A DNA stretch of 64,000 bases. Origin: Madurella fahalii. Taxonomy: Eukaryota > Ascomycota > Sordariomycetes > Sordariales. The notes beneath the pieces are model-generated. The model did no database searches, was not told where the DNA came from, and saw only the letters and a list, made by a program, of their open reading frames with translations. The stretch lies in contig CM056874.1 of NCBI GenBank assembly GCA_029876055.1, positions 5,394,001 through 5,458,000 on the forward strand, written 5' to 3'. Below, piece after piece: positions 54,759 through 64,000 of this stretch (positions within the stretch are counted from its first letter, which is position 1; every line of letters starts with the position of its first letter). A program made the position numbers and the translations under genes.

Positions 54759-56528
54759 ATGGCGGGCTCATCCAAGAAGCGCGACTTCCAACCAGAGAGC
54801 TCGTGGCGCATGGTAGAAGGCGGCGAGAATGACAGCTTTGACACGTCCATAATACACGATGACGAAGAGTTCATCATCTCGAGTAGCGATCCGCTGTCGC
54901 AACAGTACGGATCGCAGCCCTTCAGTATCGGTGGCTCCCAACCTTTCAGCATCGGCGGCTCGCAGGACGACAGCATCGAGAGCTTTCTCAGCAAGGCCGA
55001 GAACGACGAGCAGGTGCTCTTGAGGTCGCCCTTCCGCCCGTCTGTCCCGCAGTCTGTGCGCCAGAGCTCGCGGGACGCCATGAGACACCGCTCGCCCGAA
55101 CCCGAGTTTTACATGCCCCGTGTCGACGTGGAGAGCCCGAGGAGGCCAAACACGCGATCGGCGGCGACCGGGAGAGGCGTTACGTCACCATCCTCTCTAC
55201 CTGGGCTGAGACAACGCCAGAGAGCAGCTCCTGGAAGCCCAGCCAAGGAGCGGCGTGTCCGGCTGAGTGACGGGTATTCTAGAGACCAGCAGACGACGTT
55301 TGATGAAGGGCTATCAGCACCAATGCTTAGCCATCTGATCGGCGCTTTATCGTGGTTGTTTGGCGTCGTAGGGCATGCATTCCGATACGCACAGAAGCCT
55401 CTCGCGTTTCTGCTGTCGTTGTACCTGACCTTTGGCGCCGTCATCATGCTGCAGAACATGGCAACCAAGTCGCTCTACACGTCCCTCTCCCCGATCTGTC
55501 GCCTGCCGGGCGTGTCGTGGTTCGATCTGCCTTTCTGCCCGCGTTTCGTTCCAACTGAGGGACAGGGCGAGGGGCGCGAGCGGCAGGTCGAGTTTGACCG
55601 CTTGATGGATGTTCAGGACGAGTTCCAGCAAGTCCTGGAGAAGTCAGCGCAAGGCGTGTCTCTGCCCATGGAGATGAAGCGCTCGGAAGCCTCCATCCGC
55701 GACCTACGCACGCTGGTACGCTACAGCAACCTCGCACACAAAGAGGAGCTCGTCCTCGAATTCGACGGTTTCATCGAAGCCGCGGGAACCGCCTCGGGCA
55801 ACCTCCAAAAATTCAACACGCACGTCGGCTCGGCCGTCGATTCGCTCATCAGCATTAACCGGTGGACAGCACGCTTCCTCGACGAACTAGACCGTGGCAG
55901 CCACGACGTCCAACACAGCGGCGGTCTTGTCGGTCAATGGACCAGCTGGCTGTTCTCTCCTTTCCAGCCCGCCGTTTTTTCCGACCGGGACATCCTCAAG
56001 ACGTACATTGAGCACATGACTTTGGTCTCAGAGAAGGTCGGCGAGCTGGTCCTGGAGGGTGAAGCGGTGCTGCACATACTCCACAAGGCTGGGGAGCACC
56101 TAGATATTATCCACGACTTTGTCACGCGCACGCAAATGTCGGTCCAGGGCCGCAAAGAAGAGATACTCTCGATGCTGTGGACGCTGGTCGGTGGCAACAG
56201 CAGACAACTCAAGAGCCTGAACAGCCAGCTGTCGCTGCTTAAGCAGGTCGACGCGCAGCGCTTGGGCGCCGTCAAGCAGGTCACCGAGCTGATCGGTGAG
56301 TTGGAAAAGGTCCGGGCCGGATTGGAAGATCTGAGGGAGAGAGCCGCTCAGCCGGGGCTGCTTAGCGGGCGGCTCGACATACCGCTGAGCGTGCACGTCG
56401 AAACAATCGACCGCGGCGTGGAGAGGTTGGAATCAGCCAGGAGTAGGATACGAGCGATTGAGAACGAGAGGTTCATGGAGGTGCTGGCGAGGGGGAAAGG
56501 AGGGGAGAAATTGATCGAGTCGATGTGA
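54759..56528 (+). CDS. Unknown membrane and coiled-coil protein, fungal
   Basis: Single exon, 589 residues, from the first ATG in frame (upstream codons stay open but begin with GTG). The N-terminal 185 residues are disordered, acidic then basic, with a tandem SQPFSIGG duplication and Ser/Pro-Arg-rich sites. Two hydrophobic stretches follow (about 189-206, SHLIGALSWLFGVVGHAF; and about 213-231, KPLAFLLSLYLTFGAVI). Then comes a Cys/Pro-containing segment (SPICRLPGVSWFDLPFCPRF) and about 320 residues of predicted helix and coiled coil, with repeated Glu/Lys/Leu patterning. The layout of a cytosolic tail, one or two membrane spans and a long coiled coil recalls nuclear-envelope or organelle-tethering proteins, but I do not recognise a family and assign no function. 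Confidence 0.8.
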   Translation: MAGSSKKRDFQPESSWRMVEGGENDSFDTSIIHDDEEFIISSSDPLSQQYGSQPFSIGGSQPFSIGGSQDDSIESFLSKAENDEQVLLRSPFRPSVPQSVRQSSRDAMRHRSPEPEFYMPRVDVESPRRPNTRSAATGRGVTSPSSLPGLRQRQRAAPGSPAKERRVRLSDGYSRDQQTTFDEGLSAPMLSHLIGALSWLFGVVGHAFRYAQKPLAFLLSLYLTFGAVIMLQNMATKSLYTSLSPICRLPGVSWFDLPFCPRFVPTEGQGEGRERQVEFDRLMDVQDEFQQVLEKSAQGVSLPMEMKRSEASIRDLRTLVRYSNLAHKEELVLEFDGFIEAAGTASGNLQKFNTHVGSAVDSLISINRWTARFLDELDRGSHDVQHSGGLVGQWTSWLFSPFQPAVFSDRDILKTYIEHMTLVSEKVGELVLEGEAVLHILHKAGEHLDIIHDFVTRTQMSVQGRKEEILSMLWTLVGGNSRQLKSLNSQLSLLKQVDAQRLGAVKQVTELIGELEKVRAGLEDLRERAAQPGLLSGRLDIPLSVHVETIDRGVERLESARSRIRAIENERFMEVLARGKGGEKLIESM

Positions 56529-57036
56529 GTCTTGGTTTGCTCAGGGCGCTCCATGGTTTGGACATTGGGATAAAACTTTGGACAAGGACAGCATTTCTGG
56601 AGCGATGTTGGTTACTAACTATTTGCATGTACACATCTTTTTTCTTGTTTTACTTCACATCCGGGGCGCTTGGAAACAGAGGATCACAGGACCAACCACT
56701 GGCGTTTGGAAGGATAGTTACACCCGACCGGCATCTTGAAAATACTCGGTATACCTGATAGTTTGTAATGATACCTACCATCGTGCTCTTATCATGGTCG
56801 TCGACATTAATACGACAATCACCAAATGGTGAGCTTATCAGCAGGAGTGCGGGGTATGGGTATACCCGCTGCGACAATGCGGCGCTCGTGATCGCTGCAA
56901 GGGACGTCCATCTCATTCACGTCATATGCTCCGTGTGCTCTTTCGAAGGCTTCCTGATGAGAGAATCTCCGACTGAACTTTGTTTCTTCCGTGTTCTCTC
57001 TGGCGTCTTCAGGGGATCTACCATACAATCAACGCC
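56529..57036. other. Urease upstream region
   Basis: 508 bp between two genes in the same direction. Three HGATAR sites cluster at 56756-56840 (separate entry). Nothing else is recognised. Confidence 0.65.
56756..56840. promoter_or_regulatory. Cluster of three HGATAR sites (NIT2/AreA-type)
   Basis: TGATAG at 56756-56761 and two TTATCA (TGATAA on the other strand) at 56789-56794 and 56835-56840, about 200-280 bp before the urease start. NIT2/AreA GATA factors activate nitrogen-scavenging genes and bind best to closely spaced pairs, so nitrogen derepression of urease is a sensible prediction. Confidence 0.5.
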
Positions 57037-59940
57037 ATGTTCCTCGTCCCAAGGGAGGTAAGTGAGCGGGCCCAGTCACATCTTACACTTGCATTTACAC
57101 TCCACTTAGTCCAATTCCTCCGATTTATAAACCCTCTTCTAACCTTCAACCTACTTATGAAAATAAACTCAAGGAAGACTGACTAACACAATGCCAACGC
57201 CCACAACCAACAACAGCTCGACAAGCTCACCATCTCGCAGCTGGGCTTCCTCGCCCAGCGCCGCCTGGCGCGCGGCGTCAAGCTCAACCACGCCGAAGCC
57301 AGTGTAAAGCCCCCTCCGCCTTCTCAACCACCCCCCCCTTTTTTTTTTCCCTACCGCACGGCCGAACGGTGTATTAACTCCCCCCCTTTGCCCGCTCGCT
57401 AGGCCCTGATCGCCTCCACACTCCAAGAGCTCATCCGCGACGGCGGGCACACCGTGTCCGACCTCATGTCGCTCGGCGGCACCCTCCTGGGGCGCCGGCA
57501 CGTGCTCCCGGAGGCGCTCGCCACCCTGCGCCAGATCCAGGTCGAGGGCACCTTCCCCTCGGGCACCTTCCTCGTCACCGTGGCCAACCCCATCGCCACC
57601 GACGACGGCGACCTCGCCCGCGCGCTGTACGGCAGCTTCCTGCCCGTGCCGAGCAACGACCTGTTCCCGATGCCGCCGGATGCGTCGTCTCCCCGGGGGA
57701 AGCGGGGGCTGCACCGCCGCGGCCGGGCGCGATGGTTTTTGCGGAGAGGGCGATGGTGAAGTTGAACGATGGCCGGCGGAGGATCAGGCTGAGGGTGACG
57801 AGCAAGGGCGACCGGCCGGTGCAGGTGGGCAGCCACTACCATTTTGTCGAGGTCAATCCGCTGCTGGAGTTTGACCGGCTGCGGGCGTACGGGTATCGGC
57901 TGGATATCCCTGCGGGCTCGTCGGTCAGGTTCGAGCCGGGGGATACCAAGACTGTGACGCTGGTGGAGATCGGGGGCGGCAGGGTGATCAGGGGCGGGAA
58001 TGGGCTCGCTGCCGGCAAGGTGGATTTGGCGAGGGCGGATGAGATCCTGGAGAGGCTCCAGCAAGCTGGGTTTGCGCATGTCCTCGAGCCGGCGGGGGAT
58101 TTGGCGTTCTTGACTGAGGGGTATACGCTGGACAGGGCGGCCTACGCGGCCATGTTCGGGCCGACGACGGGCGACTTGGTCAGGTTGGCGAGCACGGATC
58201 TGTGGATCAAGGTCGAGAGGGATTACACCGTGTATGGGGATGAGTGCAAGTTTGGAGGGGGGAAGGTGCTGCGCGATGGGATGGGCCAGGCCACGGGGCG
58301 GTCGGATGCCGAGACGCTGGATCTGGTGGTGACGAATGCGCTCGTGTTGGACTGGACGGGCATCTTCAAGGCAGATATTGGCGTCAAAGATGGCATGATT
58401 GTGGGCATCGGCAAGGCTGGCAACCCGGATGTCATGGATGGTGTGGTGCCGGGGATGGTCGTGGGCAGTTGCACCGAGGTGATTGCCGGCGAGGGCAAGA
58501 TTATCACGGCAGGCGGGATCGATAGTCACATTCACTTCATCTGTCCGCAGCAGGTGGAGGACGCAATCACGTCTGGAATCACGACCATGATGGGTGGCGG
58601 CACAGGGCCGAGGTGGGTTGCGAATCGAGTCGTACAGCAGGTGACAGGGGTGTAGGCTGACGATACACAGCGAGGGAACGAACGCCACAACCTGCACGCC
58701 TGGAGCGTGGAACATGAAACAGATGCTCCGAGCTTGTGACGGGATGCCCGTCAACATCGGTCTCACATGCAAAGGCAACGACAGCGACCCGGGCCCCCTC
58801 CGCGAGCAGGTCATTGCGGGTGCTTGCGGCCTCAAGGTGCACGAAGACTGGGGCTCCACGCCAGCGGTCATCGACTCCTGCCTAACCGTGTGCGACGAGC
58901 TCGACGTGCAATGCCTCATACACACTGACACGCTAAACGAATCGGGCTTTGTGGAATCCTCGATCGCGGCCTTCAAGGGCCGCACCATCCACACGTACCA
59001 CACCGAGGGCGCCGGCGGCGGCCACGCGCCCGACATCATCCGCGTAGTAGAGCATCCCAATGTCCTCCCCTCATCGACAAACCCCACCCGCCCTTACACG
59101 CGCAACACGCTCGATGAGCACCTCGACATGATGATGGTCTGCCACCACCTGAGCAAGGACATTCCCGAGGACGTGGCCTTTGCCGAGAGCCGCATCCGCG
59201 CTGAGACCATCGCGGCTGAGGATGTGCTGCACGACCTGGGCGCCATCAGTATGATGAGCAGCGATAGCCAGGCCATGGGCCGCTGCGGCGAGGTCATCCT
59301 CCGCACCTGGCACACGGCACACAAGAACAAGTTGCAGCGCGGGACGCTGCCCGAGGACGAGGGAACCGGGGCCGACAACTTTAGGGTTAAGCGCTATGTG
59401 AGCAAGTACACCATCAACCCGGCCATCGCACAGGGAATGGCGCATCTGATTGGGAGTGTCGAGGTCGGCAAGCTGGCTGATCTGGTGGTTTGGGACCCGG
59501 CGTGGTTCGGGACAAAGCCGAGTTTCGTGGTGAAGAGCGGCATGATCTCCTGGTCGCAGATGGTAAGGCACTCTTTCTTCCCAGCTTCCCGACTTAGACT
59601 GTCATTCTGACCAGCCCAGGGCGATCCCAACGGATCAATTCCCACGATCGAGCCCGTCATCGCCCGCCCCATGTTCGCCTCCTTCGTTCCGCAGACGAGC
59701 GTGCTCTTCGTCTCGCAGGCTAGTGTTGACAGCGGCACTGCCGCGTCGTACGGTCTGAAATCGCGGGTCGAGCCTGTCAAGGGCTGCCGTTCCGTCGGCA
59801 AGAATGATATGAAGTTCAACGACGTCATGCCCAAGATGAAGGTCGACCCGGAAAGTTATACTGTCGAAGCGGATGGGGCGGTGTGCACGGCTGAGCCGCT
59901 TTCCGAGTTACCTCTGACGCAGGCCTGGTTCGTGTTTTGA
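57037..59940 (+). CDS. Urease, with an apparent frame break
   Basis: Hydrolyses urea to ammonia and carbamate in the cytosol, using a Ni-Ni centre. Exons: 57037-57057, 57217-57303, 57403-58612, 58671-59562, 59620-59940. Fungal ureases fuse gamma, beta and alpha parts in one chain: here MFLVPRE plus LDKLTISQLGFLAQRRLARG (gamma), then VGSHYHFVEVNPLLEFDRL (beta), then the alpha part. Active-site elements are complete: HIHF, GLKVHEDWG with the carbamylated lysine, HTDTLNE, HTEGAGGGHAPD, MVCHHL with the catalytic His, and the last Ni ligand in SDSQAMG. The exons sum to one base short of a multiple of three: the frame changes between 57680 and 57735, in the gamma-beta linker, near a CCCCGGGGG run. 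See findings. Expected length is about 840 residues. Urease needs separate accessory genes, none of which are here. Confidence 0.93.
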
Positions 59941-60424
59941 GGTGCCTCTCTGGTAGCGTAACGGTATTATCGCATGTGGGATATTCACATTGTCAGTGTT
60001 CAAGGTTTAGTTTCTCTTCAGTTGTTTAGCCCTACTTTAGTTATTCCCATTAGGTAGGCAACATTGGAACATGGGGGACGTAGACGGCTACGAGTACGTG
60101 CATGTACTGCACCCCTGCCCTCTGTAAATGTACAGCGCAATAAGGTTGTAAGTGGGCAGCAAGCAGCTCGGCTGTGCTTCCGGTTGTTCCCCAGTTACCG
60201 GCGCGGAGAATATCCATTGGACCCCCCTTGACCATGGCGATGACGCAGTGCAGCAGCTCTGGTAAGGCGGGGCTCTGCCGGCTGTTCCTGGTGCCCCGCC
60301 TCATCCTCATCCACCCTCGTTAAGCTCCATCTACATTAGGCCAAAGATTCCCCGATAAACGTCTCTGACGTACCGCAACCTCTCAAGGCACACGTCTCCG
60401 ATCGAATTGCCGGGATACAACGCC
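59941..60424. other. Intergenic between urease and Maf gene
   Basis: 3' flank of urease and upstream region of the Maf-like gene. No feature is recognised. Confidence 0.65.
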
Positions 60425-61341
60425 ATGGACCTCACCGACCCCTTGGACCCCCCGCCCGACCACATCACGGCTGCCAGGGCCCACGGCATACCGATCCGCC
60501 AGAGCGCGCCTATCAAACGGGGACCGCTACCCCTCGAGCTACCCATCCTCTCGTACCTACGCTCCAAGCGCGTGATTCTAGCCAGCGCCTCCCCACGAAG
60601 AAAAGCTCTACTTGCACAAGTCCGCCACAGCCCCTCTTCACCCCCTCCCCCGGCGTCTTCCAATCTAACCAGACCCCATCCACATACAAGTAGATCGGCC
60701 TCCCAGACCTCGAAGTGATGCCCTCCACCGAGCCCGAAGACCTCGACAAAAAGAAGCACTCGCCGGAGGAGTACGTCGCCGCCACGGCCCGGCGCAAGTG
60801 CCTCGCCGTCTACCAGGCCGCGATCGAGGCGCAGGACGCGCAGGACGCGGGGCTCGCCGACCCGCAGCAGCTCCGGGACCCGGCGCTGGTCATCGCGGCC
60901 GACACGGTCATCGCGACGCGGTCGGGCCAGGTGCTCGAGAAGCCGCGGTCCGAGGCCGACCACGTGCGCATGCTCAAGCACCTGCGCGACACGCGCGAGC
61001 ACCGCGTGCTCACGGGCGTGTGCGTCCTCGCGCCCAAGGCCGACGCCAGCCACCCGGGCTACGAGATGGCGGCGCACGTCGAGCACACGAGGGTCGTCTT
61101 CGCGCGCGCCGACGACGGCCTGCCAGACGACGTCATCGAGAGCTACGTGCGCACCCGCGAGGGCGCGGACAAGGCCGGGGGCTACGCCATCCAGGGGGTC
61201 GGCGGGATGCTGCTTATCGAGAGGGTTGAGGGGGGCGTGGATAATGTGATTGGGTTGCCGGTGAGGAAGTGCTTGCAGTTGTGTGAGAAGGTTATTTTTA
61301 GGCAGGGGGAGCAGGAGGCCGAGGAGGATGACGAGGAGTGA
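60425..61341 (+). CDS. Maf-type nucleotide pyrophosphatase
   Basis: Two exons (60425-60619 and 60694-61341; donor GTCCGC, acceptor TAG) give 280 residues. Maf/HAM1-like proteins hydrolyse non-canonical or modified nucleoside triphosphates (dTTP/UTP or m7GTP types) to monophosphates and so clean the nucleotide pool. Hallmarks: the signature ILASASPRRKALL directly before the intron, the conserved acid segment LVIAADTVI, VLEKPRSEADHVRMLKHLRD, and GGYAIQGVGGMLLIERVEGG near the end. About 40 extra N-terminal residues and an acidic tail (EQEAEEDDEE) are typical of fungal members. The name septum-formation inhibitor comes from bacteria and does not imply that role here. The start is the first ATG in frame. 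Confidence 0.93.
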
Positions 61342-61618
61342 GTGAGGAGGGGATGAGTGGTGAAGCGCTCACTGGGTCATCTATTCCCCTTGGACTCTCG
61401 CATGACATTACCTGTTTGCCATAGGGTAGACAAAAGGTCTCGAGATAAACTCATGGCCGGGACGGACAAGAGAAAGAGCCTGTTGAGCAGACGGCTGTCC
61501 GTCTCCAACTCGGCCATACACACCTATCCTGCTGGGCTTCGGCGGGAAGCCTGCACACTGCACACCGCCCAAAACTCATATTCTCTATAATATCGAATAC
61601 ATACGCCGCCAATGTCGT

Positions 61619-63476
61619 CTACTTTCCCCTCATTGTGCCGTCGCCCGGTTTTGGCAGTTTCAGCGGGTGCGCCTCGGTATTCAAGACATAATCATCCAAA
61701 CTAATAAGCTCTGGCTCGGAGAAGATGAGATAAAAGTACTTGAGCGTCTCGGCGATCCAATAGCTCTTTCGTCACATAGTTAGCCCCAGATCACAACAAC
61801 TAAGAAAAACCCTGAGCTAAGCAACTCACCTCCATACGATTCAACTTGGTCGTCCGCTTGGTCACCTGTACGTCCGCAATAGACGAATACGCAAACTTGG
61901 TCTCGGTCGCGTCCTTGATCGACTGGAACATGTGCCACGCTATATCCAGCAAGTCCGCCTTGCCGGTGATGCGGTACAGGATAAAGATGCTCTCAATAGC
62001 TTCGGGTCGGAGCAGATACTGCGGGTCGCGGATCATCTTGAAAGGCTTCGGGAACCTGCTGACGTGCGCCCACTGCTCCTCCCACCGCGTTTCATTCCAC
62101 TTGCAGGGAGCCAAGTCGTCCTCATCCTTATTCTTCTTTTTCTTCTCGCATGGGACAATATCCGACAATTCCGGCATGATGCCAGTGGGGAAGGACTGGT
62201 ACGCCCAGGCGCAGCCCCTGGCTAGCCGCTCGCCTATCCCGACGTCGTCCTCCTGGCCAAAGAGCCGCCCGCCGAGGGCGAACATGCCGCCCGCAAAGCA
62301 GCCAAGGTGCTGCACCTCAGGTTGCAGCATGCTGGTCATGCCATTGGAAAGGACGTTTCCCAGGAACAAAATGTCGGGCGTCGTGGCGGGCGGCAGGTCC
62401 GGCAGCATGGGGCGGAAGAGCAAGTGTTTCCTGGCCGCTGCCATGGCCTTGGTGTGGAGCTTCTCGTAGGTCGGCTCCAGGCCGCCGAGCAGCGCGTGCA
62501 TTTTGGAGAGGTACTCGTACGCCGAGTCGGCTGAGGAGCCGAGGGAGAATACGGTTCCCCGGACGCCGAACCCGCTCGAGAGATCGACAAAGACCGGCCA
62601 CAACCCGGGGAGGTTAGTGGAGTCCTGCGTCTCCTCGAACGCCTTGGTGACGCCGTCGATGGCGCTGTAATACTTTGGGTTGCCGGTGAGCTGGGAGAGC
62701 CTCGTGAACTCGAGTGATAGACTTCCGACAGCGGCAGAGGCGACGTTTTTGCCGGCGGCCAGCTTGCCCTCTTTAGCCAACTCGAAATGGAAAGTGTTGG
62801 CAGGCATGTGGTTGGGAGTGTCGAACCCGGCGTGGAGCATATCCCCGAGTTCAACCGCCTTGTCGAGGAGGATCCTCTCCTGGCTTAGGTCGTAGGCCGA
62901 GAGCAGGCCGCCCAAGTACCGGATGTTAGTCTCGAACAGGCTGCAGTCCTGAAACGTAGAGTTATTCCAGTCAATCGTTGCGACATGGCGCACGGCATCG
63001 TAGAAATCCTCTTTCATGCCCATGATCCATAGGGTATCAAGCGAGTCCACCAGGGTCGCACCCCATCCGGCAAAGGTGTCTCTGCCGACCAGTCTCAGAG
63101 GGACAACCTCGTCCTGGCCCCAGGCGTGATCGCGGTAAGCCTTCCAGGACCTTTTGGCCACTCTTCTGACAGCCTTCCGGCGTTCTCTCTGGGTAGTGTT
63201 GTGCGAATCGCTCAACTCATCTCGCGAGAATTCGTGCTGAATCCGGGGCAGTTGGCGGGGAATCCCTTCTGGTAGACGGACCCTTTTCGACCCGTCTACT
63301 GGGTATGCTTGTGGCCGCCTTCCCCAGTCGAAGCTGCTCGGTATGTACTCCCAATCCCGCCATCCTGTCTGCCGCCCAGAGGATCCCTTCCGGCCAAGCA
63401 AGAGGTAGGCAACCAGAAAGAAGGTTGTCACAATGGCTAGGCGTTGGAACCTACGGCGGCCGGTCAGAGTGGCCAT
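61619..63476 (-). CDS. Class I alpha-1,2-mannosidase, GH47
   Basis: Two exons (61830-63476 and 61619-61765, 64-bp intron) give 597 residues. It trims alpha-1,2-mannose from N-glycans in the ER or Golgi and requires Ca2+. It is a type II membrane protein: a basic MATLTGRRRFQR start, an anchor at about 13-28, a stem, and then the GH47 barrel from about residue 95. Seen: YRDHAWGQDEVVPL, GWGATLVDSLDTLWIMG, ETNIRYLGGLLSAYDLS and LRPEAIESIFILYRITGK with the catalytic glutamates. The short second exon supplies SYWIAETLKYFYLIFSEP and LNTEAHPL, whose threonine binds calcium. A Lys-rich insert (EKKKKNKDEDD) sits between two cysteines that probably form the disulfide. The stop is 49 codons into the last exon, so the single-exon reading is incomplete. 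Confidence 0.94.
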
Positions 63477-63925
63477 TATTCCAGGGCGTCAATTGTAGCA
63501 TTGAGAGGCTGTAGTGAAATAGAGCCGGCGAGTGAAACGCGAATAGACGACGAGTGACACGACATTCTAGTGAGGCAGAGAAGCGTTAAGGGGATGTTCA
63601 CAAGCCTCGCGCCCACTGCGCAACGTGCCCAAGATGGAAGCGCGAAGCGAGAGTAATCTGTTTGGGCAAATGGCAGATTCTCCACCTTCTCCGGGTCACT
63701 GCAGCTCAACCGGGGATGCAATTGAATTAGGCCCAATCCCGCATGGAAAGGAGAATAGAAGGCCGATCGTAGTGTCCTGAGATATCACGGGAGATCTCGC
63801 TTTCCGAGGCCACCGCAACGTCAGATCCAACGTCGCTGTCCGTTGTGCCCAAAGTCAGCCGAGACCAGGGGCTGAAATCGCCTATCAATAATTATCCACT
63901 CAAACCACCGTCTGAAAGGATCAAC
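63477..63925. other. Divergent upstream region at window end
   Basis: Upstream sequence of the GH47 gene and of the next gene to the right. No feature is recognised. Confidence 0.55.
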
Positions 63926-64000
63926 ATGGCCACAAATCAGGTTCAGGTTTTGTTCAATGCAAGCCCCGAGGGACCAGGTTTGGATGAACAACAAGGATTG
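63926..64000 (+). CDS. Possible 5' start of a gene running off the window
   Basis: An ATG with a good context (A at -3, ATCAACATGG) opens a frame of 25 codons that is still open at the window end: MATNQVQVLFNASPEGPGL and on. The sequence just upstream looks like a leader, and the space to the divergent GH47 gene is of normal promoter size. Too little is visible to name a product. Confidence 0.4.
   Translation, partial: MATNQVQVLFNASPEGPGLDEQQGL

Noticed and set aside
57399..59087. 562-codon open frame antisense to urease
   Set aside because: GC-rich codons leave antisense frames open; the product is low-complexity Arg/Pro/His-rich with no family resemblance, while the + strand carries complete urease motifs.

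Overview
This window is nuclear DNA from a filamentous ascomycete, most likely a Sordariomycete of the order Sordariales (Chaetomiaceae-like). The signs are short GT-AG introns of about 50-100 bp with CTAAC/CTGAC branch sites, GC-rich coding DNA, and a gene set typical of that group: het-c, a GH45 endoglucanase, Zn2Cys6 regulators, Beclin/ATG6, fungal urease and class I alpha-mannosidase. No prokaryotic operon, rRNA, convincing tRNA, CRISPR array or intact transposon was seen. The species call is inference from protein style, not from a marker gene.

Layout, left to right. 0-5 kb: 3' end of a tetraspan (MARVEL-like) membrane protein (+) and an M28B glutamate-carboxypeptidase-like protein (-). 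5.8-8 kb: an MFS transporter (+). 8.9-17 kb: an IQGAP-type cytokinesis scaffold (-), head-to-head with IMP dehydrogenase (+). 17-23 kb: saccharopine dehydrogenase LYS1 (-), head-to-head with a Zn2Cys6 transcription factor (+). 23-29.5 kb: a AAA+ ATPase (+), then Beclin ATG6 (-) and the SNARE VTI1 (+) sharing one divergent promoter. 29.9-35.1 kb: an Scm3/HJURP-type CENP-A chaperone (+) and the casein kinase II catalytic subunit (-).

35.1-43.2 kb looks like a small accessory island in otherwise core sequence. It has long gene-poor and partly AT/TpA-rich stretches, a small conserved unknown protein, a truncated FAD-monooxygenase relic, an ABHD12-like hydrolase and a GH45 cellulase. 44-52 kb holds the heterokaryon-incompatibility gene het-c (-) and an HMG-box protein with an unusually long first intron. 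52-64 kb holds mitochondrial threonyl-tRNA synthetase (-), an unknown membrane/coiled-coil protein (+), urease (+, with an apparent one-base reading-frame break), a Maf-type nucleotide pyrophosphatase (+), a GH47 ER/Golgi mannosidase (-) and the first codons of a further gene (+).

How the genes work together: most are independent housekeeping genes. Three regulatory links can be read. TGA(C/G)TCA general-amino-acid-control sites lie in front of LYS1 and in front of the mitochondrial threonyl-tRNA synthetase. A cluster of GATA (NIT2/AreA-type) sites lies in front of urease. ATG6 and VTI1, both endomembrane/autophagy proteins, are transcribed from a shared 626-bp intergenic region. Exon structures below were read by hand. 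For all complete multi-exon genes except urease, the summed exon lengths are a multiple of three and keep the reading frame; two of those models need GC-AG introns.
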